From Arthrobacter sp. MSA 4-2 (GTDB lineage Bacteria > Actinomycetota > Actinomycetes > Actinomycetales > Micrococcaceae), in contig NZ_JAEKGC010000001.1 of assembly GCF_016405885.1 (NCBI RefSeq), forward strand, positions 310,001 to 374,000: a stretch of 64,000 bases of DNA, written 5' to 3'. This document shows, piece after piece, positions 36,241-45,083 of this stretch. Under the pieces are notes generated by a model. The model did not search any database. It was not told the DNA's origin and worked only from the letters and a program-made list of their open reading frames with translations. Position 1 is the first letter of the stretch. Every line of letters begins with the position of its first letter. A program made the translations under genes and the position numbers.

Positions 36241-37740
36241 ATGACCTTCGATTACAAGATCGCCGACATCTCCCTCGCTGAGGCCGGCCGGCACCAGATC
36301 CGCCTGGCCGAACACGAGATGCCCGGGCTGATGGCGCTGCGCCGCGAGTACGCCGATTCGCAGCCGCTCAAGGGGGCGCGCATCGCCGGCTCCCTGCACA
36401 TGACCGTGCAGACGGCCGTCCTCATCGAGACCCTCACCGCGCTCGGCGCCGAGGTTCGCTGGGCCTCCTGCAACATCTTCTCCACCCAGGACGAGGCGGC
36501 GGCCGCGGTCGTCGTGGGGTCCGGAACCGTGAACGAGCCGGCGGGCGTGCCCGTGTTCGCCTGGAAGAACGAGACCCTCGAGGAATACTGGTGGACCGCG
36601 GCCCAGATCCTCACCTGGCCCGGCTCGGCCGAGGGCCTCGGTCCGAACATGATCCTCGACGACGGCGGCGACGCCACCATGCTCGTGCACAAGGGCGCCG
36701 AGTTCGAGGCCGCCGGCGCCGTCCCGGCGAACCCGGCCGAGAACGACGTCGACTACTCCCACGAGTACACCGTGTTCCTCGACGTGCTGCGCAGCACCAT
36801 CGACACCGAGCCCGGGAAGTGGACCGCGATTGCCGCCGGCATCAAGGGCGTCACCGAAGAGACGACGACCGGCGTGCACCGCCTGTACCAGCTGGCGGCA
36901 CAGGGCAAGCTGTTGTTCCCGGCGATCAACGTCAACGACTCCGTGACCAAGTCGAAGTTCGACAACAAGTACGGCATCCGGCACTCGCTGCCCGACGGCC
37001 TCAACCGCGCCACCGACGTGCTCATCGGCGGCAAGGTCGCCGTCGTGTGCGGATACGGAGACGTCGGCAAGGGCGCAGCCGAGGCCCTGCGCGGCCAGGG
37101 TGCGCGCGTGATCGTCACCGAGATCGACCCGATCTGCGCGCTGCAGGCCGCCATGGACGGCTACCAGGTGGCCAAGCTCGAATCGGTGCTGGCGCAGGGT
37201 GACATCTTCATCACCACCACCGGCAACAAGGACGTCATCATGGCCTCCCACATGGCGGGCATGAAGCACCAGGCCATCGTCGGGAATATCGGCCACTTCG
37301 ACAACGAGATCGACATCGCCGGCCTCGCGAAGGTTCCCGGGATCACCCGGATCGAGATCAAGCCCCAGGTCCACGAATGGGTCTTCCCGGAGGACGCCGC
37401 CGCGGGCACCGGGGCGCACTCGATCATTATGCTCTCCGAGGGGCGCCTGCTGAACCTCGGCAACGCCACCGGTCACCCCTCCTTCGTCATGAGCAACTCC
37501 TTCGCCAACCAGACCATCGCGCAGATCGAACTGTTCACCAAGTGGGAGCTTTCCGACGCCGAGGGCTCGCCGGTCTACGACAAGCAGGTCTACGTGCTGC
37601 CGAAGATCCTCGACGAGAAGGTTGCCCGGCTCCACCTCGACGCCCTGGGTGTCGAACTGACGGAGCTGACGAAGGCGCAGGCCGAATACCTCGACCTCGA
37701 CGCAGCGGGTCCGTACAAGACCGACCAGTACCGGTACTGA
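36241..37740 (+). CDS. ahcY: Adenosylhomocysteinase
   Basis: 499 residues. Hydrolyses S-adenosylhomocysteine to homocysteine and adenosine, relieving product inhibition of methyltransferases. The NAD loop GYGDVGKG lies near residue 271; the N-terminal [21 protein letters not shown] and the C-terminal tail ending in YKTDQYRY (which contributes to the neighbouring cofactor site) are both present. The 40-residue bacterial insertion is visible around residue 150. ATG 36241 has GAGGA six bases upstream; ATG 36229 overlaps Trm112. Confidence 0.96.
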   Translation: MTFDYKIADISLAEAGRHQIRLAEHEMPGLMALRREYADSQPLKGARIAGSLHMTVQTAVLIETLTALGAEVRWASCNIFSTQDEAAAAVVVGSGTVNEPAGVPVFAWKNETLEEYWWTAAQILTWPGSAEGLGPNMILDDGGDATMLVHKGAEFEAAGAVPANPAENDVDYSHEYTVFLDVLRSTIDTEPGKWTAIAAGIKGVTEETTTGVHRLYQLAAQGKLLFPAINVNDSVTKSKFDNKYGIRHSLPDGLNRATDVLIGGKVAVVCGYGDVGKGAAEALRGQGARVIVTEIDPICALQAAMDGYQVAKLESVLAQGDIFITTTGNKDVIMASHMAGMKHQAIVGNIGHFDNEIDIAGLAKVPGITRIEIKPQVHEWVFPEDAAAGTGAHSIIMLSEGRLLNLGNATGHPSFVMSNSFANQTIAQIELFTKWELSDAEGSPVYDKQVYVLPKILDEKVARLHLDALGVELTELTKAQAEYLDLDAAGPYKTDQYRY

Positions 37741-37807
37741 GGCTGCCGCCACGCCGATCGTTGGCGGTTCGTAACCGTTCCTGCCCGGCGCGGCGGGTCC
37801 CGGCACG

Positions 37808-37813
37808 TAAAAT
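37808..37813 (+). promoter_or_regulatory. -10 hexamer of the L,D-transpeptidase
   Basis: TAAAAT, about 40 nt before ATG 37853. Confidence 0.45.
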
Positions 37814-37852
37814 CGCACTTCGGCAGCATTCTTCAAGGAACGGGTTGGGCGT

Positions 37853-39133
37853 ATGACGCAGTCAGCTGGGCAGGGCGGATCGGGCCGGCGCGCAGGGAAG
37901 GCCGTGGCGATCGCCGTCGCCGGCCTCCTCGTCGTCGGCGGGGGGATCGGACTGGCGGTCGCCTCGCCCTGGGACGGTTCCCCCAGCGAGGCCGGGCAGG
38001 GCCCGTCCGAGCCGGCCGGCCCGAGTTCCACCCCTGCCGCGCCCGCGCCGACCACCGCACCCCCGGCCCGGGACGTCACGGTGAACGCGGTGCCGGCCGA
38101 CGGCGCCGCCGCCGTCAATCCGGTGACCATGGCCGAGGTCAGCGCACGCAACGGCAGGATTTCCGACGTCACCCTGCAGCCGGTCACCGGCGGCGCCCCG
38201 GTCGGCGGGACCCTCTCGGCGGACGGCACCAGGTGGACCGCGGGGGAGCGGCTGGCGTTCAACACCCAGTACGCGTTCACCTATACGGTGAGCGACGCCT
38301 CCGGAGGCAGGACGACGCGCGAGCAGACCTTCTCCACCGTCGAACCGGCCAACGAAGCCGACGCCGCCCTCTACCCGCTCGACGGAACCACCGTGGGGAC
38401 CGGCCAGCCGCTGGAGATCAACTTCAGCGAGCCCGTGGTCAACAAGGACGCGGTCGAGAAGGCCATCAAGGTCACGAGCACCAGCGGGCAGCCCGGCGCG
38501 TTCTACTGGCTCACCGACACCAAGGTGCGCTACCGGCCCCAGGAGTTCTGGGCACCCAACAGCACCATCACCGTGGACATGAAACTCTTCGGTGTCGACT
38601 TCGGCAACGCCATGATCGGAAACTTCGACCGGACGTTCACGGTGAAGACCCACGACACCCGCCTTGCGGTCGTCGATGACAAAACCAAGACCATGAACGT
38701 CTATATCGGCGGGAAGCTGCAGCGCACCTTCCCGGTCACCCTCGGCACCCCTGAATGGCCCTCCACCGTGGGCTACCACGTGGTGATGGAGAAGTACGAG
38801 TCGACGAAGTTCACTGCGGAGTCCATCGGGCTCAAGCCCGGCGACGAAGCCTACTACCCGCCCACGGTGGTCAAGCACGCCAGCCGGCTGAGCAACGGCG
38901 GCGCCTTCGTCCACGAGGCGCTGCCCGCCGCGCAGGTGGCCCTGGGGCAGGTCAATGTCTCCCACGGCTGCGTCGGAATGTCCCCGGAAGGGGCGAAGTA
39001 CTTCTACGACAACTTCGGCCCCGGGGACGTTGTGCAGATCCTCAACACCAACTACGGCCCGATGTATGTCCACGACGGTTTCGGTGACTGGAACCTGTCC
39101 TGGGAGGACTACGTGAACGGGACCCGGCAGTAG
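37853..39133 (+). CDS. L,D-transpeptidase with Ig-like domains (LdtMt2-like)
   Basis: 426 residues. Crosslinks peptidoglycan stem peptides 3-3. An N-terminal signal/anchor (about 14-36), a Pro/Thr linker, one or two bacterial Ig domains (about 75-270) and a YkuD catalytic domain with SHGCVGMS; nucleophile C373 and H371 are present. The tail with NTNYGP is usual for mycobacterial-type enzymes. No lipobox cysteine, so it is probably anchored by the uncleaved helix. Follows ahcY with its own promoter box. Confidence 0.92.
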   Translation: MTQSAGQGGSGRRAGKAVAIAVAGLLVVGGGIGLAVASPWDGSPSEAGQGPSEPAGPSSTPAAPAPTTAPPARDVTVNAVPADGAAAVNPVTMAEVSARNGRISDVTLQPVTGGAPVGGTLSADGTRWTAGERLAFNTQYAFTYTVSDASGGRTTREQTFSTVEPANEADAALYPLDGTTVGTGQPLEINFSEPVVNKDAVEKAIKVTSTSGQPGAFYWLTDTKVRYRPQEFWAPNSTITVDMKLFGVDFGNAMIGNFDRTFTVKTHDTRLAVVDDKTKTMNVYIGGKLQRTFPVTLGTPEWPSTVGYHVVMEKYESTKFTAESIGLKPGDEAYYPPTVVKHASRLSNGGAFVHEALPAAQVALGQVNVSHGCVGMSPEGAKYFYDNFGPGDVVQILNTNYGPMYVHDGFGDWNLSWEDYVNGTRQ

Positions 39134-39161
39134 CACCGGTCCGCCCCGCCGGCCCGGCGGG

Positions 39162-39965
39162 TTACCGGCTGAAGGGAAGCCGGTGCAGCCGTTCGGCCGT
39201 CGAACCGACGGCCTCCTTCTGGCGGAGCATGCGGGAATGGTCCCGCCCGCGGCGGGTGGCGGCCACCGCGGCCAGGAAGTCCTCCGGATGGGTGCCCCGC
39301 GGCGGGGCCGGCGCGACGGCGGTGCCGACCTCACTGGCCAGCTCGACGGCGAGGGCCGCCCGCGACTGGGGGGTGAGGCGGGGTGCCTGCGCCAGGAATT
39401 GGGAGACCCTGCGGGCCAGCGGATCGGGGAGCCGCCCGATATCCGCGGTCGACGCCCAGGCCTGGAGGTGGTGCGGCACTTCCGGCACCGCACGCGGCTT
39501 CACGACCACCCGCTCACGCAGCGCGTACGTCCCGGCCAGCAGGTCCCCGAGCCGCTTCGAGCGTTCGTTGAACAGCGCCACGACGAAGGCGAGCGAGCCG
39601 ACCAGCAGGTAAATCTCAAGCACCGCGAGCATGCCGCGGATAAATGCGTGCCGGAACCGGATGGCGCCGCCGTCGTCGCGCACGATTCGCAGCCCGAGCA
39701 TCACCCGGCCCAGAGACCTGCCCCGGGTGAGGGTTTCGATGGTGACCGGCAGGATCAGGAACACCAGGATGACCAGCACCAGCGTCAGGGTCCGGGTCAG
39801 CGCCGAATCGAAGACGCCGTCGAGGGTGCTCCCCACGAGGAACATGATCCCGAAGAGCACCACGATCTGGGCGACGGTATCGATGATCGAGCTAAGGGCG
39901 CGGGCGGCGAAGCCCGCCGAGCGCAGCTCGAGGACTACGGCCTCGCCGGTCACCACTGAATCCAC
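39162..39965 (-). CDS. RDD family membrane protein
   Basis: 267 residues. Family name residues are visible: ARALSSIID, then RDDGG and RLGDLLAGTYALRERVVV. Four hydrophobic spans lie in the first 150 residues, and the last 110 residues form a cytoplasmic helical tail with several arginines. Function unclear; RDD proteins sit with SpoIIM, DUF58 and MoxR genes in actinobacteria. GTG 39965 is preceded by GGGGGAA. Divergent from the SpoIIM gene. Confidence 0.85.
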   Translation of the reverse strand: MDSVVTGEAVVLELRSAGFAARALSSIIDTVAQIVVLFGIMFLVGSTLDGVFDSALTRTLTLVLVILVFLILPVTIETLTRGRSLGRVMLGLRIVRDDGGAIRFRHAFIRGMLAVLEIYLLVGSLAFVVALFNERSKRLGDLLAGTYALRERVVVKPRAVPEVPHHLQAWASTADIGRLPDPLARRVSQFLAQAPRLTPQSRAALAVELASEVGTAVAPAPPRGTHPEDFLAAVAATRRGRDHSRMLRQKEAVGSTAERLHRLPFSR

Positions 39966-40027
39966 TGACGTTCCCCCTTCGCACCACCGGCTGTCCCGGG
40001 CTCCACCCTATCCTCCAGCCCGCGCTA

Positions 40028-40033
40028 TAGGGT
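40028..40033 (+). promoter_or_regulatory. -10 hexamer, leaderless SpoIIM promoter
   Basis: TAGGGT, 7 nt before ATG 40041. Confidence 0.5.
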
Positions 40034-40040
40034 GGGCAGC

Positions 40041-41033
40041 ATGGACGTCGACGCCTTCAGCGAAGTGCACCGCCCCGACTGGGAGCGGCTCGATGAGCTG
40101 GTGCGGCGCCGCAGCCTCACCGGCGCGGAGGCGGACGAACTGCTGGTGCTGTACCAGCGCGTTTCGACCCACCTGTCGATGATCCGTTCCGTCGCCCCGG
40201 AGGGGGAACTGTCGGGCGCCCTGTCGATGCGCCTGTCGCGGGCGCGGACCCGCTTCAGCGGCGCCCGCTCCCACTTCCTCGAAGACATCGCGCTGTTCTT
40301 CGTCGTCTCGCTCCCCGCCGCGTTCTACCGGGTGCGCTGGCTCACCGTCGTCGTGGGGGTGCTGTTCACCGCCGTCGCCTGGGCGTACGGGGCGTGGGTG
40401 GTGAACACGCCGGGGGTTATCGCGGCCCTCGGCACCGACGAGGACCTGCGCCGGTTCGTCGAGGAGGACTTCATCGACTACTACTCGGAGAACCCGGCGG
40501 CGTCCTTCGCCGGCCTGGTGTGGACCAACAACGCCTGGATCGCCCTCCAGGCGGTCGCCTTCGGGGTCACCGGGATCTGGCCACCGATCATCCTGTACCA
40601 GAACGCGCAGTCCATCGGTCTCGTCGGCGGGATGATGGCGGCCTTCGACAAGCTCGACGTGTTCTTCCTCTACATCCTTCCCCACGGGTTAATGGAGGTG
40701 ACGGCCATCTTCATCGCCACGGCCGCGGGCCTGAGGATCTTTTGGGCCTGGGTGTCGCCGGGACGGCGGACCCGGGTGGCAGCGCTGTCCGAGGAGGGGC
40801 GGTCCCTCATCACAGTCGCCCTCGGACTCGTCCTCGTCCTGTTCGTCTCGGGCCTCGTCGAAGGCTTCGTCACCCCCAGCGGGCTGCCGCACTGGGCGCG
40901 CCTGGGGATCGGACTCCTCGTCCTCGCCGCGTACTGGGCGTACACCCTGATCCTCGGCCGGCGCGTCGTCCGGGCCGGGGCCACCGGAGATCTTGCGGCC
41001 CTTGACCGGGGAGGGGCGGCGCGCACGGCGTAA
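40041..41033 (+). CDS. Stage II sporulation protein M-like (SpoIIM) membrane protein
   Basis: 330 residues, about six spans. The N-terminal 75 residues are soluble and acidic; FWPP-like features (GIWPPIILYQNAQSIGLVGGMM) and LYILPHGLMEVTAIFIATAAGL are typical of the SpoIIM/DUF95 family. In non-sporulating actinobacteria these sit with RDD and DUF58/MoxR genes, probably as a membrane complex. ATG 40041 is chosen over GTG 40032 because of the TAGGGT box. Confidence 0.88.
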   Translation: MDVDAFSEVHRPDWERLDELVRRRSLTGAEADELLVLYQRVSTHLSMIRSVAPEGELSGALSMRLSRARTRFSGARSHFLEDIALFFVVSLPAAFYRVRWLTVVVGVLFTAVAWAYGAWVVNTPGVIAALGTDEDLRRFVEEDFIDYYSENPAASFAGLVWTNNAWIALQAVAFGVTGIWPPIILYQNAQSIGLVGGMMAAFDKLDVFFLYILPHGLMEVTAIFIATAAGLRIFWAWVSPGRRTRVAALSEEGRSLITVALGLVLVLFVSGLVEGFVTPSGLPHWARLGIGLLVLAAYWAYTLILGRRVVRAGATGDLAALDRGGAARTA

Positions 41034-41082
41034 GGAACGCCGTGCGGGGCTCCTCTTCCGGGTGCACGGGGGTGCGGCCCGG

Positions 41083-41088
41083 TAGTCT
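41083..41088 (+). promoter_or_regulatory. -10 hexamer of the DUF1461 gene
   Basis: TAGTCT, 53 nt before GTG 41142. Confidence 0.45.
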
Positions 41089-41141
41089 CGAAGGGGAAAG
41101 CCGCGACGCGGCGGAGTAAGGCAAAACAAGGAGACATCCCA

Positions 41142-42605
41142 GTGGCTGAGACCGACGGAACCGGCACCGAGCAGGACCACCAGGGGCGTGCCCCGGAGTC
41201 CGCCCCGGCTCCCATCGCCCAGCGCAACTCGCTGCCCATGCGGAGGGCGAGCACCATGCCCGATGTGTCCAGGTATGTCCCCGCGGGGGCGTCCGACAGC
41301 GAGTGGCACGGCTCCGCGGCGTCGGCCGCGGCCCAGGCGCCGACGCAATCCGCTCCACGCGGTGCAACTGCCGTCGATCCGGTGCCGACCGGTGACCCCG
41401 CGGCTGAACCGACTGCCACCGACCCGGCACCGACCGACGACGCTGCGGCTGAACCGACTGCCACCGACCCGGCACCGACCGGGTCGGGCCCGGCAGCGCC
41501 CGCCGAGGGGGAACAGGGGCCGCAGGCGCCGGCGTCCGGCCTCGAAGGGGCAGGCACAGCCAGGGACTCTGAACCAGCCAGGGACTCTGAACCAGCCACG
41601 GACTCTCAACCAGCCACCGCCGCGCTGCCGGTCAGCGATGTTCCGCGGCAGGAACCGGCGTCGGGCGGGACCGTCGCCGAGGACACGTCCGCCGCCGGGG
41701 CCACCGCCGTCGGCGCCTCCGTCGGGGAGGCCGAAGGGCTACGGACCCCGAGCGGCGGAAAGGACGCGCGCCGCGAGCCGGAGAACGAACCGGATTCCGA
41801 CACCGGGGCGCTGCTGCTGCGCCCGTCCGAGCAGGAGGTCCGGCGGCGCGCCCTCGAACGGGAACACGCCGTGGCCGCCAAGCCGGCTCTCGCACGGTTC
41901 CTGCAGGTGGTTGTCGCCGCAATCTTCCCGATCGTGGTGCTGGCCGGCGCGGTCCGGGCCGTCACCTCTTCCTTCTTCCTCTGGGCCGAATACCACCGCC
42001 CGGGCTTTCCCGCCGACGAGTTCGGCTTTTCCACCCAGGACCGCCTGACCTACGGGTCTTACGCGCTCGACTACGTCCTCAACTTCGCCCCTGCCCGCTA
42101 CCTGGGCGGGCTGGTCAACCCCGGCGGACAGCAGCTGTTCCTCGACAGCGAGGTCAGCCACATGGCCGACGTCAAAGCCGTACTTCAGCTGTCCTTCGCC
42201 GCCGCGTTCGTGCTGCTGGTGATCGCCATCGCCGCATGTGCCTACCTTGCCCGCCGGTACAAGGGCGGAATCCGCAGGGCGCTGTTCTCGGGTGCAGTGC
42301 TGACCCTGGTCCTCATCGTGGTCCTTGCCGTGTCGGCGGTGCTGGCCTGGGAGGTCTTTTTCGCAACAGTCCACTCGGTGTTCTTCGCCGACGGCACCTG
42401 GACCTTTAGGGTGGACGACACCCTGATCCGGCTCTTCCCCGAGCAGTTCTGGACCGACGCGGCCGCCACCGTGGGCTTCCTGGTGCTCGCGGCGACGCTG
42501 CTGACCCTGGTGCTCACCTGGCCCACGCGGCGGCGCCGGGAAAGTTCACAGGCCGCCCAGGACGAGCTGCAGGCCCGGCACCGCGCCGCACTGTCCGGCT
42601 CCTAG
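41142..42605 (+). CDS. TIGR01906/DUF1461 integral membrane protein with long repeat tail
   Basis: 487 residues. The first 240 residues are disordered, rich in Ala, Pro, Thr and acidic residues, with internal repeats. The C-terminal part has four to five membrane spans and the TVHSVFFADGTWTF motif of TIGR01906. The function is unknown; related lactic acid bacterial proteins are also just called membrane proteins. AGGAG lies upstream of the GTG. The tail composition suggests it is cytoplasmic. Confidence 0.82.
   Translation: MAETDGTGTEQDHQGRAPESAPAPIAQRNSLPMRRASTMPDVSRYVPAGASDSEWHGSAASAAAQAPTQSAPRGATAVDPVPTGDPAAEPTATDPAPTDDAAAEPTATDPAPTGSGPAAPAEGEQGPQAPASGLEGAGTARDSEPARDSEPATDSQPATAALPVSDVPRQEPASGGTVAEDTSAAGATAVGASVGEAEGLRTPSGGKDARREPENEPDSDTGALLLRPSEQEVRRRALEREHAVAAKPALARFLQVVVAAIFPIVVLAGAVRAVTSSFFLWAEYHRPGFPADEFGFSTQDRLTYGSYALDYVLNFAPARYLGGLVNPGGQQLFLDSEVSHMADVKAVLQLSFAAAFVLLVIAIAACAYLARRYKGGIRRALFSGAVLTLVLIVVLAVSAVLAWEVFFATVHSVFFADGTWTFRVDDTLIRLFPEQFWTDAAATVGFLVLAATLLTLVLTWPTRRRRESSQAAQDELQARHRAALSGS
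41391..41480 (+). repeat. 45-bp in-frame tandem repeat
   Basis: Two near-identical units (41391-41435, 41436-41480), 15 residues each (core AAEPTATDPAPT), in the disordered tail of the DUF1461 protein. Confidence 0.9.
41559..41612 (+). repeat. 18-bp in-frame tandem repeat
   Basis: Three units (41559, 41577, 41595) coding ARDSEP, ARDSEP and ATDSQP in the same disordered tail. Confidence 0.9.
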
Positions 42606-42691
42606 GCATCCGCGTCCGCAGGGTCCCGCCTTCCGGCAGGAGCACTGCGGAAATCTCCCCCGACCTACCGCGCCGCCGTCCCGGGGCCCAT

Positions 42692-42724
42692 AATCGGTGC
42701 TGTACCAGGAGCAGCACACCGATT
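42692..42724. promoter_or_regulatory. Hairpin upstream of the VOC gene
   Basis: AATCGGTG (42692-42699) and CACCGATT (42717-42724) form a perfect 8-bp stem with CTG/CAG inside. It could be the DUF1461 terminator or an operator in the VOC leader. Confidence 0.45.
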
Positions 42725-42763
42725 CGAACCGCCAAGCAGCACCGACCTTGAGGAGGAAGCGCG

Positions 42764-43180
42764 ATGACCACACGCCTTAACCCATATCTTGGGTTCCGCG
42801 ATACGGCGAGGGAAGCGATGGAGTTCTACCATTCGGTATTCGGCGGTGAGCTCACCCTGAGCACCTTCGGCGACTTCCAGGCGAGCGAGGACCCTGCGGA
42901 GCAGGACAAGATCATGCACGGAATGCTTGAGACCGAGGGCGGATTGGTGCTGATGGGGGCCGATACTCCGAACAGCATGGATTACAGCGTGGGCACCAAC
43001 TACTCGGTTTCGCTGAGCGGCACCGACGAGGCCGAACTGCGCGGGTACTGGGACAAGCTCATCGACGGCGGCACGGTGACGCTGCCGCTCGAACGGGCAC
43101 CCTGGGGCGACAGTTTCGGCATGTGCAGCGACAGGTTCGGCGTCAGCTGGCTGGTCAATATCGGCGCGCCCGAATCCTGA
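42764..43180 (+). CDS. VOC superfamily (PhnB-like) protein
   Basis: 138 residues. Glyoxalase/dioxygenase fold of the PhnB/3-demethylubiquinone-methyltransferase-like type: NPYLGFRDTAREAMEFYHSVFGGEL at the start and PWGDSFGMCSDRFGVSWLVNI at the end. No enzyme activity can be assigned. GGAGGAAG precedes the ATG. A truncated relative follows 2 bp after the stop. Confidence 0.88.
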   Translation: MTTRLNPYLGFRDTAREAMEFYHSVFGGELTLSTFGDFQASEDPAEQDKIMHGMLETEGGLVLMGADTPNSMDYSVGTNYSVSLSGTDEAELRGYWDKLIDGGTVTLPLERAPWGDSFGMCSDRFGVSWLVNIGAPES

Positions 43181-43182
43181 GG

Positions 43183-43362
43183 ATGGCAAGCCGCATCGCC
43201 GTCGTCGCTATTGACGCCGCCGATCCGCGGGCCGTCGCCGCGTTTTGGACGGCGGCTCTCGGCTGGCAGGTGACCGGGGAGGAAGAGGGCATCATCAGAG
43301 TAGACCCGGCACGGACCCGCCGCCCAGCCGCGGGAACGTGCGGCGGGCCCGCGGGACCATAG
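43183..43362 (+). pseudogene. Truncated VOC (glyoxalase-like) protein fragment
   Basis: ATG at 43183, 2 bp after the previous stop. The first 35 residues (IAVVAIDAADPRAVAAFWTA and following) are a clear VOC N-terminus of the glyoxalase-like type, but the match ends near residue 40 and a Pro/Gly/Arg tail leads to a stop at 59. A full domain needs about 120 residues. The rest is not recognisable before the next gene, so this looks like a decayed gene cut by deletion. Confidence 0.7.
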
Positions 43363-43450
43363 GTCATGCCGGGCCGCGGCGCCGGCCGTCGAAACGTCCG
43401 ACGCTCCGGCCCGGTTCCCACAGCGGTCCCGCCGGTCGGGTCTCCGCCGA

Positions 43451-43765
43451 TCAGTCCCGCTGGATGCTCAGGTAGCTCAACCCGCGCAGGTCGAGGACCG
43501 TCCGTCCCCCCGCCTCGGTCAGCCGCAGCAGCACCGATCCGCACCCCCTGCACCGGGCGGTCATCCCCGGGGCGTGGGCATAGACCCGGGTCGTGGCCAG
43601 CACGCCCGTCATCCCGCAGTTCTCGCACCGGCCTTCGGCCACGGTGAGATCCCCTGCAGAGAATTCGGAGAGCGGTCCCGCGAGGGCGTTTCCATCGAGG
43701 CAGTCCTGCCCGTCGGCCTCCGCCCCGGTGCCGCCGGCCAACCCATCGTCAAGTCCAAGGCTCAT
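43451..43765 (-). CDS. DUF6510 family zinc-ribbon-like protein
   Basis: 104 residues. Conserved LDGNALAGPLSE, then two CxxC pairs (CENC and CRGC) that could hold one zinc, and LDLRGLSYL at the end. It overlaps the reductase gene by 4 bp (ATGA), so it is the third gene of the molybdoenzyme operon. The function is unknown; a role as a chaperone or electron-transfer partner is only inference. Confidence 0.82.
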   Translation of the reverse strand: MSLGLDDGLAGGTGAEADGQDCLDGNALAGPLSEFSAGDLTVAEGRCENCGMTGVLATTRVYAHAPGMTARCRGCGSVLLRLTEAGGRTVLDLRGLSYLSIQRD

Positions 43766-44493
43766 GATCCGTCTCCTGTTCCACCGTAGCGTTCGGTCTT
43801 GATGCGGCCCTCCGTGTATCCGGCGTCAACGAGCCAGGCCGCCACCGCTTCGACAAAGCCCGTGGCACCGCAGATGAACACGGCCGGGTCGGCTTCGGGC
43901 GGCAGGATCCGTGGCATCAGCGTGGCGGGGGAGAGCCGCCCCACGGGCTCCCCGGCGGGCGCCTCCCGGGTGTAGACGTATTCCACCGGCAGGGGCGGCG
44001 AGGAGGCCTCGAGTTTTTCGAGTTCCCCGCGGTAGATGATGCTCGAGGGCCCACGGACCGAATAGAGGAGCTGCATCGGCGCAGTACTGCCTGCAGCGCG
44101 GTGGGAGCGCACCATGGCCATCAGGGGCACCACCCCGGAGCCTCCGCCGATGAGCTGCACCGGGGAGGTGTCAGAGGGCTGCCATACGAACCAGCCGCCG
44201 ACGGGCCCCCGCATCTCCACCTGGTCGCCTACCGTCAGGTCGCGGACGAGGTACGGGGAGACCTCGCCGTCCTCCAGCTCCTCAACGGTGATTTCAAGGC
44301 CGGTCGGCGGCAGCGTCCCGGCCACGGAGTACGACCGCACGGCGGTGTACCCGTCGGGGGCCGTGAGCCGGATGTCGACGTGCTGGCCGCCGATGCTGCT
44401 GACCGGTTCGGGGAACTGGAGGGCGAGGGTCCGTGCGGTGGCCGTCTCGAACCGGGCCTCGACGACGTCGGCGGTCCTCCAGGTGCGGCTCAC
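43762..44493 (-). CDS. Ferredoxin-NADP reductase-like flavoprotein
   Basis: 243 residues. FAD-binding domain with RSYSVAG (RxYS) near residue 80, then NAD(P) domain with GGGSGVVPLMAM and CGATGFVEAVAAWL. No 2Fe-2S ligands, so it is the short FNR type. GTG 44493 overlaps the molybdoenzyme stop (GTGA). It would pass electrons from NAD(P)H to, or accept them from, the molybdoenzyme. Confidence 0.88.
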   Translation of the reverse strand: MSRTWRTADVVEARFETATARTLALQFPEPVSSIGGQHVDIRLTAPDGYTAVRSYSVAGTLPPTGLEITVEELEDGEVSPYLVRDLTVGDQVEMRGPVGGWFVWQPSDTSPVQLIGGGSGVVPLMAMVRSHRAAGSTAPMQLLYSVRGPSSIIYRGELEKLEASSPPLPVEYVYTREAPAGEPVGRLSPATLMPRILPPEADPAVFICGATGFVEAVAAWLVDAGYTEGRIKTERYGGTGDGS

Positions 44494-45083
44494 CAGTACC
44501 GTTCCTCGAGCCAGGGATCGCCGTGGAGGTTGTAGCCGTTGGTCTCCCAGAAGCCCGGGTCGTTTCGGTCCATCATCCTCAGTCCCCGGACCCACTTGGC
44601 GCTCTTCCAGAAGTAGAGGTGGGGGACGAGCAGCCGTGCGGGGCCGCCGTGGGCGGGCTGGAGATCCTCGCCGTCGAACTGGTGGACGATCCACGCCTTG
44701 CCGTTGAGGATGTCCTCCATCGGCAGGTTCGTGGTGTAGCCGCCGTAGCTGGAGAACATTGTGTAGGGGTGGGAGGTGTCAACGTCCTGGAAGAAGGTGT
44801 CCATGGACACCCCCTTCCAGCGCGTGCCGAACTTCGACCAACTGGTCACGCAGTGGATGTCGACGGTGAATTCCTCCTGCGGCAGGTTCTGGAAGTCGTC
44901 CCAGGACCATGAGTGCTTCTGCCCGGCCTCGGTGGTGAGCTGGAACTCCCACTCGGCGGTGTCGATCCTCGGCGTCGGACCGGCGGAGAGGACCGGAAAG
45001 CTTTCGGTCAGGTACTGCCCGGGCGGCAGACCGGGCTGGTCCTTGTTCCTGCGCCCCCGAAACCCTGATGAGATGATGCCCAT
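44490..45083 (-). CDS. Sulfite-oxidase-like molybdopterin-dependent oxidoreductase
   Basis: 197 residues, a single Moco domain. The molybdenum-ligand cysteine is in VDIHCVTSWSKFGTRWKGV; QPAHGGPARLLVPHLYFWKSAKWV is the second family block. It lacks the heme b5 domain and the dimerisation domain of eukaryotic sulfite oxidase, and no Tat signal is seen, so it is probably cytosolic. GGAGG precedes ATG 45083. The substrate is unknown; sulfite or an S- or N-oxide is possible. Confidence 0.88.
   Translation of the reverse strand: MGIISSGFRGRRNKDQPGLPPGQYLTESFPVLSAGPTPRIDTAEWEFQLTTEAGQKHSWSWDDFQNLPQEEFTVDIHCVTSWSKFGTRWKGVSMDTFFQDVDTSHPYTMFSSYGGYTTNLPMEDILNGKAWIVHQFDGEDLQPAHGGPARLLVPHLYFWKSAKWVRGLRMMDRNDPGFWETNGYNLHGDPWLEERYW

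Noticed and set aside
42700-42735. T-loop-like GGTTCGAATC on the minus strand, suggesting a tRNA
   Set aside because: The flanking bases cannot form the 5-bp T stem and no anticodon or acceptor arms are present.
43123-43362. 79-codon frame starting inside the VOC gene
   Set aside because: The first 20 codons overlap the intact VOC gene in another frame; only the part from 43183 resembles a protein.
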